A stretch of DNA of 64,000 nt from Ruegeria arenilitoris (GTDB lineage: Bacteria > Pseudomonadota > Alphaproteobacteria > Rhodobacterales > Rhodobacteraceae): the NCBI RefSeq assembly GCF_013035425.1, contig NZ_WQHX01000004.1:186001-250000 (forward strand), read 5' to 3'. The position numbers and the translations under genes are program-made. Within the stretch, counting starts at the first letter, position 1. Each line of letters begins with the position of its first letter. Below, piece after piece: positions 43,411 through 52,326 of the stretch. Under the pieces are notes generated by a model. That model saw only the letters and a list, made by a program, of their open reading frames with translations. It ran no database searches and had not been told where the DNA came from.

Positions 43411-44811
43411 TCAAGTCACTTGATACGGTAGTGTTCCGCGGGTATGCGCGTCTATGGTCAGTCGCCTTTCCAGCGGCGGGACAGAACGCTGGTGGCAGGT
43501 TTGACGCTCACATATTCTGCATGAGATACCGATCGGCTCATAGGCGCTCGCATTGTCGATATCGAGGTTGTCAGCATAAACAAGTGCTCTGGCATGACGT
43601 GTCTCGCACCCTAGGGCTATTGCATAGCGGCGCACAGGAGCCCCGAAAGAACCGCCGGATTTCGAAACATCGCAAGCTAACGAAATATACCTTACACCGT
43701 CTGGCGTTTCAGCCAGTTGGCGCAGGAAATGTCCCGGTGTTTCGAATGCTCGATGAACATTCCAAAGCGGGCAAGCGCCACCAAACCGCGCAAACTGAAG
43801 CCGAGTGGCGGAATGGCGTTTGGTTATTGTTCCTGCCTGATCGACACGCACAAAGAAAAACGGGATACCCTTCGCGCCGGGGCGTTGCAGGGTGGACAGC
43901 CGATGCGCAACTTGTTCGATTGAGGCGCCGAAACGGTTGCTAAGAAGTTCTAGATCGTGCCGAGCTTCTTGCGCAGCCGCAAGAAAGGTGGCGTAGGGCA
44001 TCAATGACGCGCCAGCGAAATAGTTGGCCAAGCCGATCTTTGCGATGGACCGCGCCTCTTCGCTTTGAAATTTAGCAAAGTCCAGAGTAGCTTCGAGCAA
44101 TTTGTCCTGGTTTATCAAAGCGACCTGAAGCAAGAGCTGAAAAACCTGTGTCTGCGGCGCTGCACGCGATGACAAACGCAGGGTTTTGTTTGCCACATCA
44201 TAGCTGCGGAGAGTTTCAATATCGGCGAAACTAACTTGAATTCCCTGCGCTGAAAGGCTATCGACCGCGGCTTTTCGAATGTCGCCAACATCTGCAGCTT
44301 GCGCAGCAAATCTCTCGGCTGCACGGTCGACGGCATCAATGTAGTTGTCACAATAGTGAAAAAAATCTCGAACCTCTTCCCACGGGCTTGCTTGAATCTG
44401 AGCATCTTCCCGACCCAAAGCTTCGTCCAGCGACGCCAGCCGTTCGTGGGTTTGGCGATAGGTTCTATGCAGCTCGATAAATGCACGGGCAAGGGCAGGG
44501 GCATTCGAAGCCGTCAACCTTAGATCCGCCAATGGCGGCATATTGTCGGCAAACAAAGGATCGGCCAATGCCTCACGCATGTCGGAAACAAGCCGCTCGC
44601 TGTCGCCGGTACTCAGTTCGGTGACGTCCATCCCGAACTCTTGTGCAAGGGCAAGAACAACAGTGGTCGAGATCGGCCGGTTATTATTCTCCATCTGGTT
44701 CAGGTAGGGCAGGGAAATACCTAGCTTGGCGGCAAATTCCTTTTGGGTCACGGCGAGGCGCGTGCGCATTTCTCGTAGTTTCGCGCCTGCGTATAGCTTT
44801 TGAGTGGCCAT
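43411..44811 (-). CDS. pccR: PccR/ScfR-family transcriptional regulator of propionyl-CoA metabolism
   Basis: A 466-residue protein. An N-terminal XRE HTH (GAKLREMRTRLAVTQKEFAA then LGISLPYLNQMENNNRPIS, residues about 9-50) is followed by a ScfR-type acyl-CoA-sensing region that includes an IrrE/ImmA-like segment near residues 225-285 (SEEARSIAKIGLANYFAGASLMPYATFLAAA, lacking an obvious protease HExxH) and a cysteine-rich C-terminus (GISCRICERQTCHQR). ScfR regulators sense short-chain acyl-CoA; PccR of Rhodobacter sphaeroides controls pccB. The neighbouring pccB-pccA-mcm genes fit. TTTGCAAA-like half-sites lie just upstream of this gene and of pccB. Confidence 0.88.
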   Translation of the reverse strand: MATQKLYAGAKLREMRTRLAVTQKEFAAKLGISLPYLNQMENNNRPISTTVVLALAQEFGMDVTELSTGDSERLVSDMREALADPLFADNMPPLADLRLTASNAPALARAFIELHRTYRQTHERLASLDEALGREDAQIQASPWEEVRDFFHYCDNYIDAVDRAAERFAAQAADVGDIRKAAVDSLSAQGIQVSFADIETLRSYDVANKTLRLSSRAAPQTQVFQLLLQVALINQDKLLEATLDFAKFQSEEARSIAKIGLANYFAGASLMPYATFLAAAQEARHDLELLSNRFGASIEQVAHRLSTLQRPGAKGIPFFFVRVDQAGTITKRHSATRLQFARFGGACPLWNVHRAFETPGHFLRQLAETPDGVRYISLACDVSKSGGSFGAPVRRYAIALGCETRHARALVYADNLDIDNASAYEPIGISCRICERQTCHQRSVPPLERRLTIDAHTRGTLPYQVT

Positions 44812-44819
44812 TGAGTGCC

Positions 44820-44871
44820 TTTGCAGATTTACTTCACCGGAAAGCTAACTTTGCAAACCGGTGTTCGCAAG
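44820..44871. promoter_or_regulatory. PccR-like half-sites upstream of pccR
   Basis: Within the 63-bp gap before pccR: TTTGCAGA at 44820-44827, TTTGCAAA at 44850-44857 and TTCGCAAG at 44864-44871. The second is an exact copy of the published PccR half-site. The spacing differs from the published TTTGCAAA-N4-TTTGCAAA arrangement, so autoregulation is suggested, not shown. Confidence 0.55.
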
Positions 44872-44874
44872 CTC

Positions 44875-46080
44875 TTACAGGCCCAACTGCCGTTCACGCA
44901 CAATTACAGTATAGATGGCAATAATTGCCATAACTGAGGTGCCCAACATCAGCCATAGCAGGGGCATTGCTCCGGTCTCGCGGGTCAGCATGGCACCTGC
45001 TGACGCGCTAAGGGCTGCCCCGCCGCCCAGCATAATGGCACCGCTCAATCCCGAGGCCGTCGCGGCCAGATGTGGACGCACTGACAGTGCCCCAGCTGTC
45101 GCATTTGGAATGGACATCCCGTTGCCGAGGCCGACAAAGGTCATAAAGCCGAAAAAACTGAGGGCAGTACCCAAGTCAGCCAAGAACACGGCGGCTGACA
45201 AAATCACCCCAATAGCGTTCAGCCAGCAGCCATAAAAAACCATTCTGTTGACGCCAAAGCGCACTGAATATCTTCCGCTAATGAAATTCCCGAAGAAGTA
45301 CCCAATTGCCGGTGCGCCAAAATAAACCCCAACCTCAGATGCGCTCAATCCAAAAACCTGAGTGCCAATGAATGGGGCGCCGCCCAGATAGGCGAAGAAT
45401 GCGCCCGAAGAAAGAGCAGAGGACAATGAATAGCCCCAAAATCGAGGCGATCTCAGCAGTTCTGGAAATTCGCGGAATTGCTCGATAAGTGTTTTGCCGC
45501 TCTTGGCTGCAGTCTCGCCAAAGTCATAATAAGTTAAGCCGAGTGTAAGTGCTGCCAATCCGAAGGGCAGCCAAAAATTAGCCTTCCAACCAAACCCTTC
45601 CTCCAGAAATCCACCGATTGCCGGACCGATCATAGGTACTATGGCCATGCCCATGGTCACATACCCAATCATTGATGCTGCTTGATCTTGAGAGTACATG
45701 TCACGAACTGCGGCTCGGCTAAGCACGATGCCAACTACGATAACGGCCTGACACATTCTAAACGCTAGGAATACCTGCGCGTTGGGGGCAAAAATACAGC
45801 CCAATGTGGAAAGCAGAAACAGGGCAAGCCCCCATAAAAGAACCGGCCTGCGTCCGGCCTTGTCCGCGATAGGGCCGATAAGAATCTGGAGCACTGCGTT
45901 TACCAAAAGGTAGAGCGCTATGGACAGTTGCATGACTTTGTAGTCAGCGTCGAAATAAAGAGCCATGTTGGGTAGACTGGGCAGGAACAGATTCATGCTC
46001 AGTGCGGAAAGCCCGGAAAGTAAAACAAGTGTTGTTATGCTGGGCGGAGATCGATGCGATGATTGAGAGCTGAACTGCAT
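44875..46080 (-). CDS. Bcr/CflA-family multidrug efflux MFS transporter
   Basis: A 401-residue transporter with about 12 helices. The drug:H+ antiporter pattern is visible: LSALSMNLFLPSLPNMALYF near residues 22-41, the motif A loop GPIADKAGRRPVLLWG near residues 73-88 and the motif C region GMAIVPMIGPAIGGFLEEG near residues 148-166. It belongs to the Bcr/CflA (12-TMS) branch. The stop codon lies 63 bp from pccR, on the same strand. Its place between the regulator and pccB is probably accidental to propionate metabolism. Confidence 0.88.
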   Translation of the reverse strand: MQFSSQSSHRSPPSITTLVLLSGLSALSMNLFLPSLPNMALYFDADYKVMQLSIALYLLVNAVLQILIGPIADKAGRRPVLLWGLALFLLSTLGCIFAPNAQVFLAFRMCQAVIVVGIVLSRAAVRDMYSQDQAASMIGYVTMGMAIVPMIGPAIGGFLEEGFGWKANFWLPFGLAALTLGLTYYDFGETAAKSGKTLIEQFREFPELLRSPRFWGYSLSSALSSGAFFAYLGGAPFIGTQVFGLSASEVGVYFGAPAIGYFFGNFISGRYSVRFGVNRMVFYGCWLNAIGVILSAAVFLADLGTALSFFGFMTFVGLGNGMSIPNATAGALSVRPHLAATASGLSGAIMLGGGAALSASAGAMLTRETGAMPLLWLMLGTSVMAIIAIYTVIVRERQLGL

Positions 46081-46121
46081 GGTTCACATGTATAGGTAGG
46101 TTTGTTCGATTACTATTCGTC

Positions 46122-46197
46122 TTTGCAATTGATTTGGTGAGTTAGCAACTTTGCGTTTTCCTAGGGGCGGATTGCTACTAGTTTGCAAATTTGCCGA
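46122..46197. promoter_or_regulatory. PccR-like half-sites upstream of pccB
   Basis: In the 182-bp gap between the divergent Bcr/CflA and pccB genes: TTTGCAAT at 46122-46129, TTAGCAAC at 46142-46149 with TTTGCGTT directly adjoining, and TTTGCAAA at 46182-46189 adjoined by TTTGCCGA. One exact and several one- or two-mismatch copies of the ScfR/PccR half-site precede pccB by 65-140 bp. Confidence 0.6.
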
Positions 46198-46262
46198 AAA
46201 ACTCTTTGGTCGGTGCAGGCTTAATTATAAAGTCGCGCCAAATTTGACAGGGGATTATCGCC

Positions 46263-47795
46263 ATGAAAGACATCCTTTCCGAGCTTGAAGAGCGCCGTAA
46301 CAATGCACGGCTGGGCGGTGGGCAAAAGCGGATCGACTCGCAGCACGCAAGAGGGAAGCTTACTGCGCGTGAACGAATCGAATTATTGGTCGACGAAGGC
46401 AGCTTTGAAGAATTCGACATGTTCGTCAGCCACCGTTGCACTGATTTCGGAATGGAAAACCAAAGGCCCGCAGGGGATGGAGTCGTTACTGGTTGGGGCA
46501 CGATTAACGGTCGCATGGTATATGTATTTTCGCAGGACTTTACCGTTTTTGGTGGTTCCCTGTCAGAAACGCACGCTCAGAAAATCTGCAAAATCATGGA
46601 CATGGCTATTCAGAATGGTGCGCCTGTAATTGGCATCAACGACTCTGGCGGAGCGCGAATTCAGGAAGGTGTGGCGTCGCTTGCAGGATATGCTGAGGTG
46701 TTTCAGCGAAATATCATGGCGTCGGGCGTGGTGCCGCAGATTAGCGTTATTATGGGTCCATGCGCTGGCGGAGCGGTATACAGCCCAGCCATGACGGATT
46801 TTATTTTCATGGTGAAAGACACGTCTTACATGTTCGTTACGGGCCCCGATGTCGTGAAGACCGTGACGAACGAAGTTGTTACCGCAGAGGAATTGGGTGG
46901 AGCTTCCACGCACACCAAAAAGTCCTCGGTTGCGGACGGAGCGTTTGAAAACGATGTCGAGGCATTAGCTGAAGTTCGGCGCCTAGTTGACTTTCTGCCG
47001 CTGAATAATCGTGAAAAGCCACCTGTTCGCCCTTTCTTTGACGAGCCTGACCGGATCGAAGCATCATTGGACACTTTGATTCCGGACAACCCAAATACCC
47101 CCTATGATATGAAGGAACTCATTACAAAAGTGGCTGACGAGGGTGATTTCTACGAAATTCAGGAAGATTTTGCCAAGAACATCATCACCGGATTCATCCG
47201 TTTGGAGGGACAAACGGTAGGTGTGGTCGCCAACCAGCCGATGGTTCTGGCCGGTTGTCTGGACATCGACAGCTCACGAAAGGCAGCCCGGTTCGTAAGG
47301 TTCTGCGACTGTTTTGAGATTCCAATCTTGACGCTTGTGGACGTGCCCGGCTTTTTGCCGGGGACCTCGCAGGAATATGGCGGCGTAATCAAGCACGGCG
47401 CGAAATTGTTGTTCGCGTACGGAGAAGCAACAGTTCCAAAGGTTACGGTAATTACACGCAAAGCCTACGGCGGTGCGTACGACGTGATGGCTTCAAAACA
47501 TTTGCGCGGGGATTTCAACTATGCCTGGCCGACAGCCGAGATTGCCGTCATGGGCGCGAAGGGCGCGACCGAGATTATTCACCGCGCTGATCTTGGTGAT
47601 GCCGACAAAATTGCGCAACACACTCAGGACTATGAGAATCGCTTTGCCAATCCGTTTGTTGCGGCAGAGCGTGGCTTCATTGACGAGGTGATCATGCCTC
47701 ATTCCACCCGTCGTAGGGTTTCTCGGGCATTCGCGAGCTTGCGAAACAAAAAGCTGAAAAACCCATGGAAAAAACATGACAATATTCCGCTCTAG
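46263..47795 (+). CDS. pccB: Propionyl-CoA carboxylase beta chain (carboxyltransferase)
   Basis: A 510-residue carboxyltransferase. Family segments include [20 protein letters not shown] near the start, [20 protein letters not shown] near residues 126-145 and the C-terminal crotonase-type [25 protein letters not shown]. With PccA it converts propionyl-CoA to methylmalonyl-CoA. Length is standard. ATG 46263 is the first of the frame. It opens the plus-strand propionate block, preceded by PccR-like half-sites; pccA is separated from it by three small genes, the usual layout in this bacterial group. Confidence 0.96.
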   Translation: MKDILSELEERRNNARLGGGQKRIDSQHARGKLTARERIELLVDEGSFEEFDMFVSHRCTDFGMENQRPAGDGVVTGWGTINGRMVYVFSQDFTVFGGSLSETHAQKICKIMDMAIQNGAPVIGINDSGGARIQEGVASLAGYAEVFQRNIMASGVVPQISVIMGPCAGGAVYSPAMTDFIFMVKDTSYMFVTGPDVVKTVTNEVVTAEELGGASTHTKKSSVADGAFENDVEALAEVRRLVDFLPLNNREKPPVRPFFDEPDRIEASLDTLIPDNPNTPYDMKELITKVADEGDFYEIQEDFAKNIITGFIRLEGQTVGVVANQPMVLAGCLDIDSSRKAARFVRFCDCFEIPILTLVDVPGFLPGTSQEYGGVIKHGAKLLFAYGEATVPKVTVITRKAYGGAYDVMASKHLRGDFNYAWPTAEIAVMGAKGATEIIHRADLGDADKIAQHTQDYENRFANPFVAAERGFIDEVIMPHSTRRRVSRAFASLRNKKLKNPWKKHDNIPL

Positions 47796-47867
47796 CTGCA
47801 ACGGGGCGTAACACTGCCTGACGATTAGACACGTTCAACACTTAGATGCCATTGCGCTAGTTAACCA

Positions 47868-48353
47868 ATGAACCGCCGCAAAAGACATATCAGCAAGAAA
47901 TCCAACCGCGTCTTTCGCTTAGCCTCGGTGTCAGGCATGAGTCGTCTGAGGGATAAACTTGGATGGTCGACATTGGTTTTGTCTGTGGCGTGGTTCCCAG
48001 GGCAAGCAATGGCGGAAAATCTTCTGCCAGTGCCATCCGGGCAACCGGTTGAATTAAGTAACGTTCTGCTAGACACCAATCCGGGCGAACTTTGGGTGCG
48101 GTTTCGGTTTGTTGCGCCCAAAATCGGTTCGACCGTCGGGCGCATCACCTATGATGTGGCTGTTGTCGATATGGCGCACCTTTGCGAGGTTTTGGCGGTT
48201 CCTTATGTAGCTCAGCACAAACTGGATCCAGCACGGGTTGTTATCTCATTCTCGGATCGGCCAATCGATTTCGGCTCCTCTTCGCCCGAGGCGACGCAAT
48301 TTTTTGAAGCCTACCGATTGGAACAATCCCAGTGTATTTGGGAAGGGCTTTGA
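47868..48353 (+). CDS. DUF6497-like exported protein in the pcc cluster
   Basis: A 161-residue protein with an extended, basic N-terminus (MNRRKRHISKKSNRVFR) before a hydrophobic stretch near residues 34-48 (STLVLSVAWFPGQAMAE) that reads as a signal peptide; a later Met at residue 24 may be the true start. The mature part (about 110 residues) contains SGQPVELSNVLLDTNPGELW and IRYDVAVVDMAHLCEVLAV-like sequence, resembling the DUF6497 family found in the pcc region of related bacteria. No function known. The next small gene starts 2 bp after its stop. Confidence 0.65.
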   Translation: MNRRKRHISKKSNRVFRLASVSGMSRLRDKLGWSTLVLSVAWFPGQAMAENLLPVPSGQPVELSNVLLDTNPGELWVRFRFVAPKIGSTVGRITYDVAVVDMAHLCEVLAVPYVAQHKLDPARVVISFSDRPIDFGSSSPEATQFFEAYRLEQSQCIWEGL

Positions 48354-48355
48354 TC

Positions 48356-48709
48356 ATGATAAAGCACCGTGGATTTCCCGGTCGCCTGGCCGGCACCGAC
48401 TATCAGTTCACAATTCGCCGGGCCAATCCCAAAGGCGTAACACCTTTGACCCGCAGGAAACGTTTTCGCGATCGAAAACCTGCTGACCGGCGGGCTGACG
48501 CTGCGTTTTTCGAGGCTTTATGGCAGCATTTCGGCGATCAGCCTTTTGAGCGCGGCAATTTGGATGCTGGTCGGCTGAGCTGGCTGTTTGGACGGGAAGT
48601 CGTCGCTGCAGAAGACCCTTTTGATCCGTCCAGCTACGAAGCTTTGTTGGTAATTGACGTGGACACGGCACGACAGTCTTTTGCCGATATATTGGATGGG
48701 GTGCGGTAA
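48356..48709 (+). CDS. 117-residue conserved hypothetical protein in the pcc cluster
   Basis: Starting at ATG 48356, behind a GGAAGGG site that lies in the preceding gene, this basic 117-residue protein has no signal peptide or membrane helix. Segments such as FFEALWQHFGDQPFERGNLD and LSWLFGREVVAAEDPFDPSS are typical of a helical cytoplasmic domain. I do not recognise a family. Tight spacing to the preceding gene suggests a common transcript with pccB. Confidence 0.65.
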   Translation: MIKHRGFPGRLAGTDYQFTIRRANPKGVTPLTRRKRFRDRKPADRRADAAFFEALWQHFGDQPFERGNLDAGRLSWLFGREVVAAEDPFDPSSYEALLVIDVDTARQSFADILDGVR

Positions 48710-49265
48710 AGGTGACTGGGACAGCTGAAAATCATATTCGTGATAGACGGAATATGAGGCCCAATGCAGCTGGCATGAGAGTACGCTCACGCAAGTCGAA
48801 AATTGCCCCAAAATTCCGGATGTCCGATAGGAACCAAGAAGGCCATGTGCATTTAAATTTACTCACAAACTGGGTTCTGGCGTCATATGAAGCTACTGAA
48901 TCGAGTAATTCCGGAATAGGCGCAAAACTGCGCGACAATAATTCCGATGGGCAGGTTTCAGCCGGAATCGCAACTGGAAAAAGTGCATTGTTGGCGGCTG
49001 AAAATGTAGCATGCAAGCTGTCTGTGCCGTGCGGCTCAACTTTGCCTGCGTCGCACATGCACCTACTATTCCGTACCCCTTCCTTCCGCGGGCAGGTCTG
49101 TGTTCCCCACATATCTCTGTCCGCGGTTTTCTTTTTGCCGTTCTCCTACCGCGAACAGCAACTTTCTGCGCATTATCGAATGTCTCAGATGTTGTTATTG
49201 AATAACAACGATGGATTGTACCATTTGCCACCGACAACAATTAGAAGGCGTAAAGGGCAGAATAA
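48710..49265. other. 555-bp gap in the pcc cluster without a convincing gene
   Basis: No open frame here has a good start with a ribosome site and protein-like composition. The longest plus-strand frame (from 48712) runs on through the following lipoprotein gene in a different frame, and its translation lacks any domain. It contains repeated AATTCCGGA/AATTCCGAT-type hexamers near 48805, 48906 and 48940. It may be a decayed insertion or a long leader for the next gene. Confidence 0.4.
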
Positions 49266-49469
49266 ATGCGAATCTCGAAACTCTTGTTTGTTGCGACGGC
49301 CTGCGCGGGTCTCGCAGCGTGTGGCGACACCGTCGGTGAACAGGCGCTGCTTGGTGGCGGCGCGGGAGCTGTGGGCGCAGCAGTGGTCAGTGCCGACCCG
49401 CTATTGGGCGCGGTGGTCGGCGCCGCAGGCAATGTGCTTTACTGCAAAACACAGAACACTTGTAGATAA
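49266..49469 (+). CDS. Small lipoprotein (glycine-zipper-like) in the pcc cluster
   Basis: A 67-residue protein starting MRISKLLFVATACAGLAAC, a lipoprotein signal peptide with the lipobox cysteine at residue 19. The 48-residue mature part is glycine- and alanine-rich (LLGGGAGAVGAAVVSADPLL, LLGAVVGAAGN), a glycine-zipper-like pattern that could insert into or oligomerise at a membrane, ending with two cysteines (YCKTQNTCR). A hairpin follows the stop. The pccA gene begins 120 bp later. Such small lipoproteins are common in this position in related bacteria; the role is unknown. Confidence 0.72.
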   Translation: MRISKLLFVATACAGLAACGDTVGEQALLGGGAGAVGAAVVSADPLLGAVVGAAGNVLYCKTQNTCR

Positions 49470-49520
49470 CCCGGAATTCTTGCGGGCGCGTGCCGTCGCT
49501 CCTTCCGATATCAAGCTAAA

Positions 49521-49552
49521 CGCCGTTGCTGGGGTCAGATCCTGCAACGGCG
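49521..49552 (+). terminator. Strong hairpin between the small lipoprotein gene and pccA
   Basis: CGCCGTTGC at 49521-49529 pairs exactly with GCAACGGCG at 49544-49552, loop of 14 bases. CTTTGCGTTT follows. It ends 37 bp before the pccA start, so it may be a partial terminator or control transcription or mRNA stability into pccA. Confidence 0.5.
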
Positions 49553-49589
49553 CTTTGCGTTTCCCGAATACAAAGACAAAGGACGTTTC

Positions 49590-51635
49590 ATGTTCAAAAA
49601 GATCCTGATCGCCAATCGGGGCGAGATAGCCTGCCGCGTCATCAAGACGGCCCAAAAGATGGGAATTGGCACTGTTGCCATTTATTCGGACGCCGACAAG
49701 AACGCGCTGCATGTTTCAATGGCTGATGAGGCTGTTCACATCGGACCTCCGCCTGCCAATCAATCCTATATCGTGATAGATAAGGTAATGGACGCCATCC
49801 GACAAAGCGGGGCGGAGGCGGTTCACCCTGGATATGGTTTCCTATCTGAGAACGCAAAATTCGCAGAAGCGCTAGAAGCGGAAGGTGTCGCGTTTGTCGG
49901 CCCGCCAAAGGGCGCAATCGAAGCGATGGGTGACAAGATAACGTCAAAGAAAATCGCTCAGGATGCGGGCGTCTCTACGGTGCCGGGCTATATGGGTTTG
50001 ATCGAAGACGCCGAAGAAGCGGTGAAAATTTCGAACGAAATTGGCTATCCGGTGATGATCAAGGCCAGCGCTGGTGGCGGTGGCAAGGGAATGCGAATTG
50101 CGTGGAATGACGGCGAAGCGCGAGAAGGCTTTCAGTCTTCCAAGAATGAAGCGGCTAATTCCTTTGGCGACGACCGGATTTTCATTGAGAAGTTCGTGAC
50201 ACAGCCACGTCACATTGAAATTCAGGTGCTGTGCGACGGCCATGGCAATGGAGTCTATTTGGGTGAGCGCGAATGTTCGATTCAGCGACGCAACCAAAAA
50301 GTTGTGGAAGAAGCACCGTCGCCCTTCCTTGATCCTGACACGCGAAAAGCCATGGGAGAGCAGGCAGTGGCCTTGGCCAAAGCGGTGGACTATGCCAGCG
50401 CGGGGACGGTTGAGTTCATCGTTGACGGGGACAAGAACTTTTACTTTCTCGAAATGAACACACGTTTGCAGGTCGAGCACCCGGTGACCGAGTTGATTAC
50501 CGGCGTCGATCTTGTGGAACAAATGATCCGAGTAGCGGCGGGTGAAAAGCTGTCGATTACGCAGGACGAGGTGACCTTGACAGGATGGGCTATTGAAAAC
50601 CGTCTGTACGCCGAGGATCCCTATCGAAATTTCTTGCCATCTATTGGCCGTTTGACCCGCTATCGCCCACCGCAAGAGATTGCCGCTGGTCCGCTTTTGG
50701 CAAATGACAAATGGCAAGGCGATGCGCCTAGTGGCGAAAATGCGGTGCGCAATGACACTGGCGTTTATGAGGGGGGCGAGATCAGCATGTATTATGATCC
50801 GATGATCGCCAAGTTGTGCACTTGGGCGCCAACGCGAGAGCAGGCGATCGAGGCGATGCGCGTCGCGCTGGACAGTTTCGAAGTCGAAGGTATCGGGCAC
50901 AATCTACCATTCCTATCAGCGGTGATGGACCACTCAAAATTCATAAGTGGTGACATGACGACGGCCTTTATTGCCGAAGAATATCCTGACGGCTTTGAAG
51001 GGGTCGTATTGCCCAAAACTGATCTGCGTCGCATCGCTGCCTCCTGCGCAGCAATGCACCGTGTCGCTGAAATTCGCCGGACGCGTGTCTCGGGAAGAAT
51101 GGACAATCATGAACGCAAAGTGGGCAACCGCTGGGTGGTTACGCTACAGGGTCATGAATTCGCGGTTCGGGTTGGAGCCGATAAAGAAGGCGCAACCGTT
51201 CGTTTTGAAGATGGTTCTACCCTGCGCGTCACATCTGACTGGACGCCCGGCGATCAACTAGCGGTTCTTGACGTTGACGGCAGCCCGTTGGTCCTTAAGG
51301 CCGGAAAGATCTCGGGCGGTTTCCGGATCCGTAATCGGGGGGCAGACCTTAAGGTGCACGTGCGGCGTCCGCGTCAAGCGGAACTAGCCAGGTTAATGCC
51401 GGAGAAATTGCCGCCTGATACTTCGAAAATGCTGCTTTGCCCAATGCCCGGACTGATCGTGAAGATTGATGTCGAAGTCGGTCAGGAGGTGCAGGAGGGG
51501 CAGGCCCTGTGCACAGTCGAAGCGATGAAGATGGAGAATATTCTGCGCGCTGAAAAGAAAGGCGTTGTTGCCAAAATCAACGCGGGTCCAGGCGACAGTC
51601 TCGCAGTTGATGATGTGATTATCGAGTTTGAGTGA
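49590..51635 (+). CDS. pccA: Propionyl-CoA carboxylase alpha chain (biotin carboxylase + biotin carrier)
   Basis: A 681-residue protein. Residues 1 to about 450 form the biotin carboxylase with the glycine-rich ATP loop KASAGGGGKGMRIAW near residues 158-172, and the EMNTRLQVEHPVTE signature near residues 289-302. The C-terminal 70 residues form the biotinyl domain with the lysine motif VEAMKMENIL near residues 641-650. It carboxylates its biotin and hands it to PccB. AAAGGAC precedes ATG 49590. The antisense DUF4174 gene lies between this gene and mcm. Confidence 0.96.
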   Translation: MFKKILIANRGEIACRVIKTAQKMGIGTVAIYSDADKNALHVSMADEAVHIGPPPANQSYIVIDKVMDAIRQSGAEAVHPGYGFLSENAKFAEALEAEGVAFVGPPKGAIEAMGDKITSKKIAQDAGVSTVPGYMGLIEDAEEAVKISNEIGYPVMIKASAGGGGKGMRIAWNDGEAREGFQSSKNEAANSFGDDRIFIEKFVTQPRHIEIQVLCDGHGNGVYLGERECSIQRRNQKVVEEAPSPFLDPDTRKAMGEQAVALAKAVDYASAGTVEFIVDGDKNFYFLEMNTRLQVEHPVTELITGVDLVEQMIRVAAGEKLSITQDEVTLTGWAIENRLYAEDPYRNFLPSIGRLTRYRPPQEIAAGPLLANDKWQGDAPSGENAVRNDTGVYEGGEISMYYDPMIAKLCTWAPTREQAIEAMRVALDSFEVEGIGHNLPFLSAVMDHSKFISGDMTTAFIAEEYPDGFEGVVLPKTDLRRIAASCAAMHRVAEIRRTRVSGRMDNHERKVGNRWVVTLQGHEFAVRVGADKEGATVRFEDGSTLRVTSDWTPGDQLAVLDVDGSPLVLKAGKISGGFRIRNRGADLKVHVRRPRQAELARLMPEKLPPDTSKMLLCPMPGLIVKIDVEVGQEVQEGQALCTVEAMKMENILRAEKKGVVAKINAGPGDSLAVDDVIIEFE

Positions 51636-51711
51636 TCATGATGACCCAGTCGCCAAGTAAACGGATCTCGACGGCTTTGGGCATTAGTATTTGGCGACCG
51701 GAATGTCGGGT

Positions 51712-52158
51712 TTATCCCCCTTCACGGCGTTCGCGAATTTCGCGTTGGCGCAACGGGGTTTTGTCGATTGATCTACCGATTTCCCGAACGCTCCAAGGCG
51801 AAGGTTTACGTAGTTTGACCACGCCGTCTTTGTCGACAAACACCATCTGGAACCCTCGTGGGCGCAGCTTTGATCGAACGGCAGAGCGTGCCGATGGGTC
51901 AGTGTCTGTAAAGACAATTACGTCGCGATCTCGCATGGCTTCTTCACCGTCCAGCAACATGTCGATCTGCTCTTGGAAGCGGGGATCGGCTGGCGTGTCT
52001 GCAAAGACAACAATTGGGCGGTGGGTCCAAAGAAACTCGCTCAGGTCGCTATCGCCTGCCGGACGAATGAAATCATCGTCCGCGGGCGCAGCGCCATCAG
52101 CCGCCCACGCAGCCAAGGGGAATAGTGTCGCAAAAACAAAGGCAAGCGTTCGTGTCAT
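51712..52158 (-). CDS. DUF4174 domain exported protein
   Basis: A 148-residue protein with signal peptide MTRTLAFVFATLFPLAAWA and a DUF4174 domain across most of the mature part (LSEFLWTHRPIVVFADTPAD, MLLDGEEAMRDRDVIVFTDT, LRPRGFQMVFVDKDGVVKLR). The pattern of beta strands and helices resembles a thioredoxin-like fold without the CxxC motif. The gene lies on the strand opposite to pccA and mcm, in the gap between them, and starts 168 bp before mcm. Role unknown; probably periplasmic. Confidence 0.8.
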   Translation of the reverse strand: MTRTLAFVFATLFPLAAWAADGAAPADDDFIRPAGDSDLSEFLWTHRPIVVFADTPADPRFQEQIDMLLDGEEAMRDRDVIVFTDTDPSARSAVRSKLRPRGFQMVFVDKDGVVKLRKPSPWSVREIGRSIDKTPLRQREIRERREGG

Positions 52159-52326
52159 AAGGCCTCCTGCTGAGATGAATATAGCCTGTGTACCGACGAA
52201 TGCGACCAGCGAAATTCACATGGCGCTCAAAATGTCGCGCATCACTGCGATTCAGGTGATCACCCGGAACACTTTCAACCGCAGTTCCAACTCTGCGGAG
52301 ATCAGAATTAACAAGAGGAACATGCA

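Noticed and set aside
48712..49608. A 298-codon plus-strand frame across the gap and the small lipoprotein gene
   Set aside because: It covers the lipoprotein gene in another frame, has no ribosome site or domain, and its composition changes abruptly along its length.
49944..50900. A 318-codon open frame on the minus strand inside pccA
   Set aside because: It is wholly antisense to a complete, well-conserved biotin carboxylase gene, its translation shows no domain, and it has no ribosome site. A shadow frame of GC-biased coding DNA.
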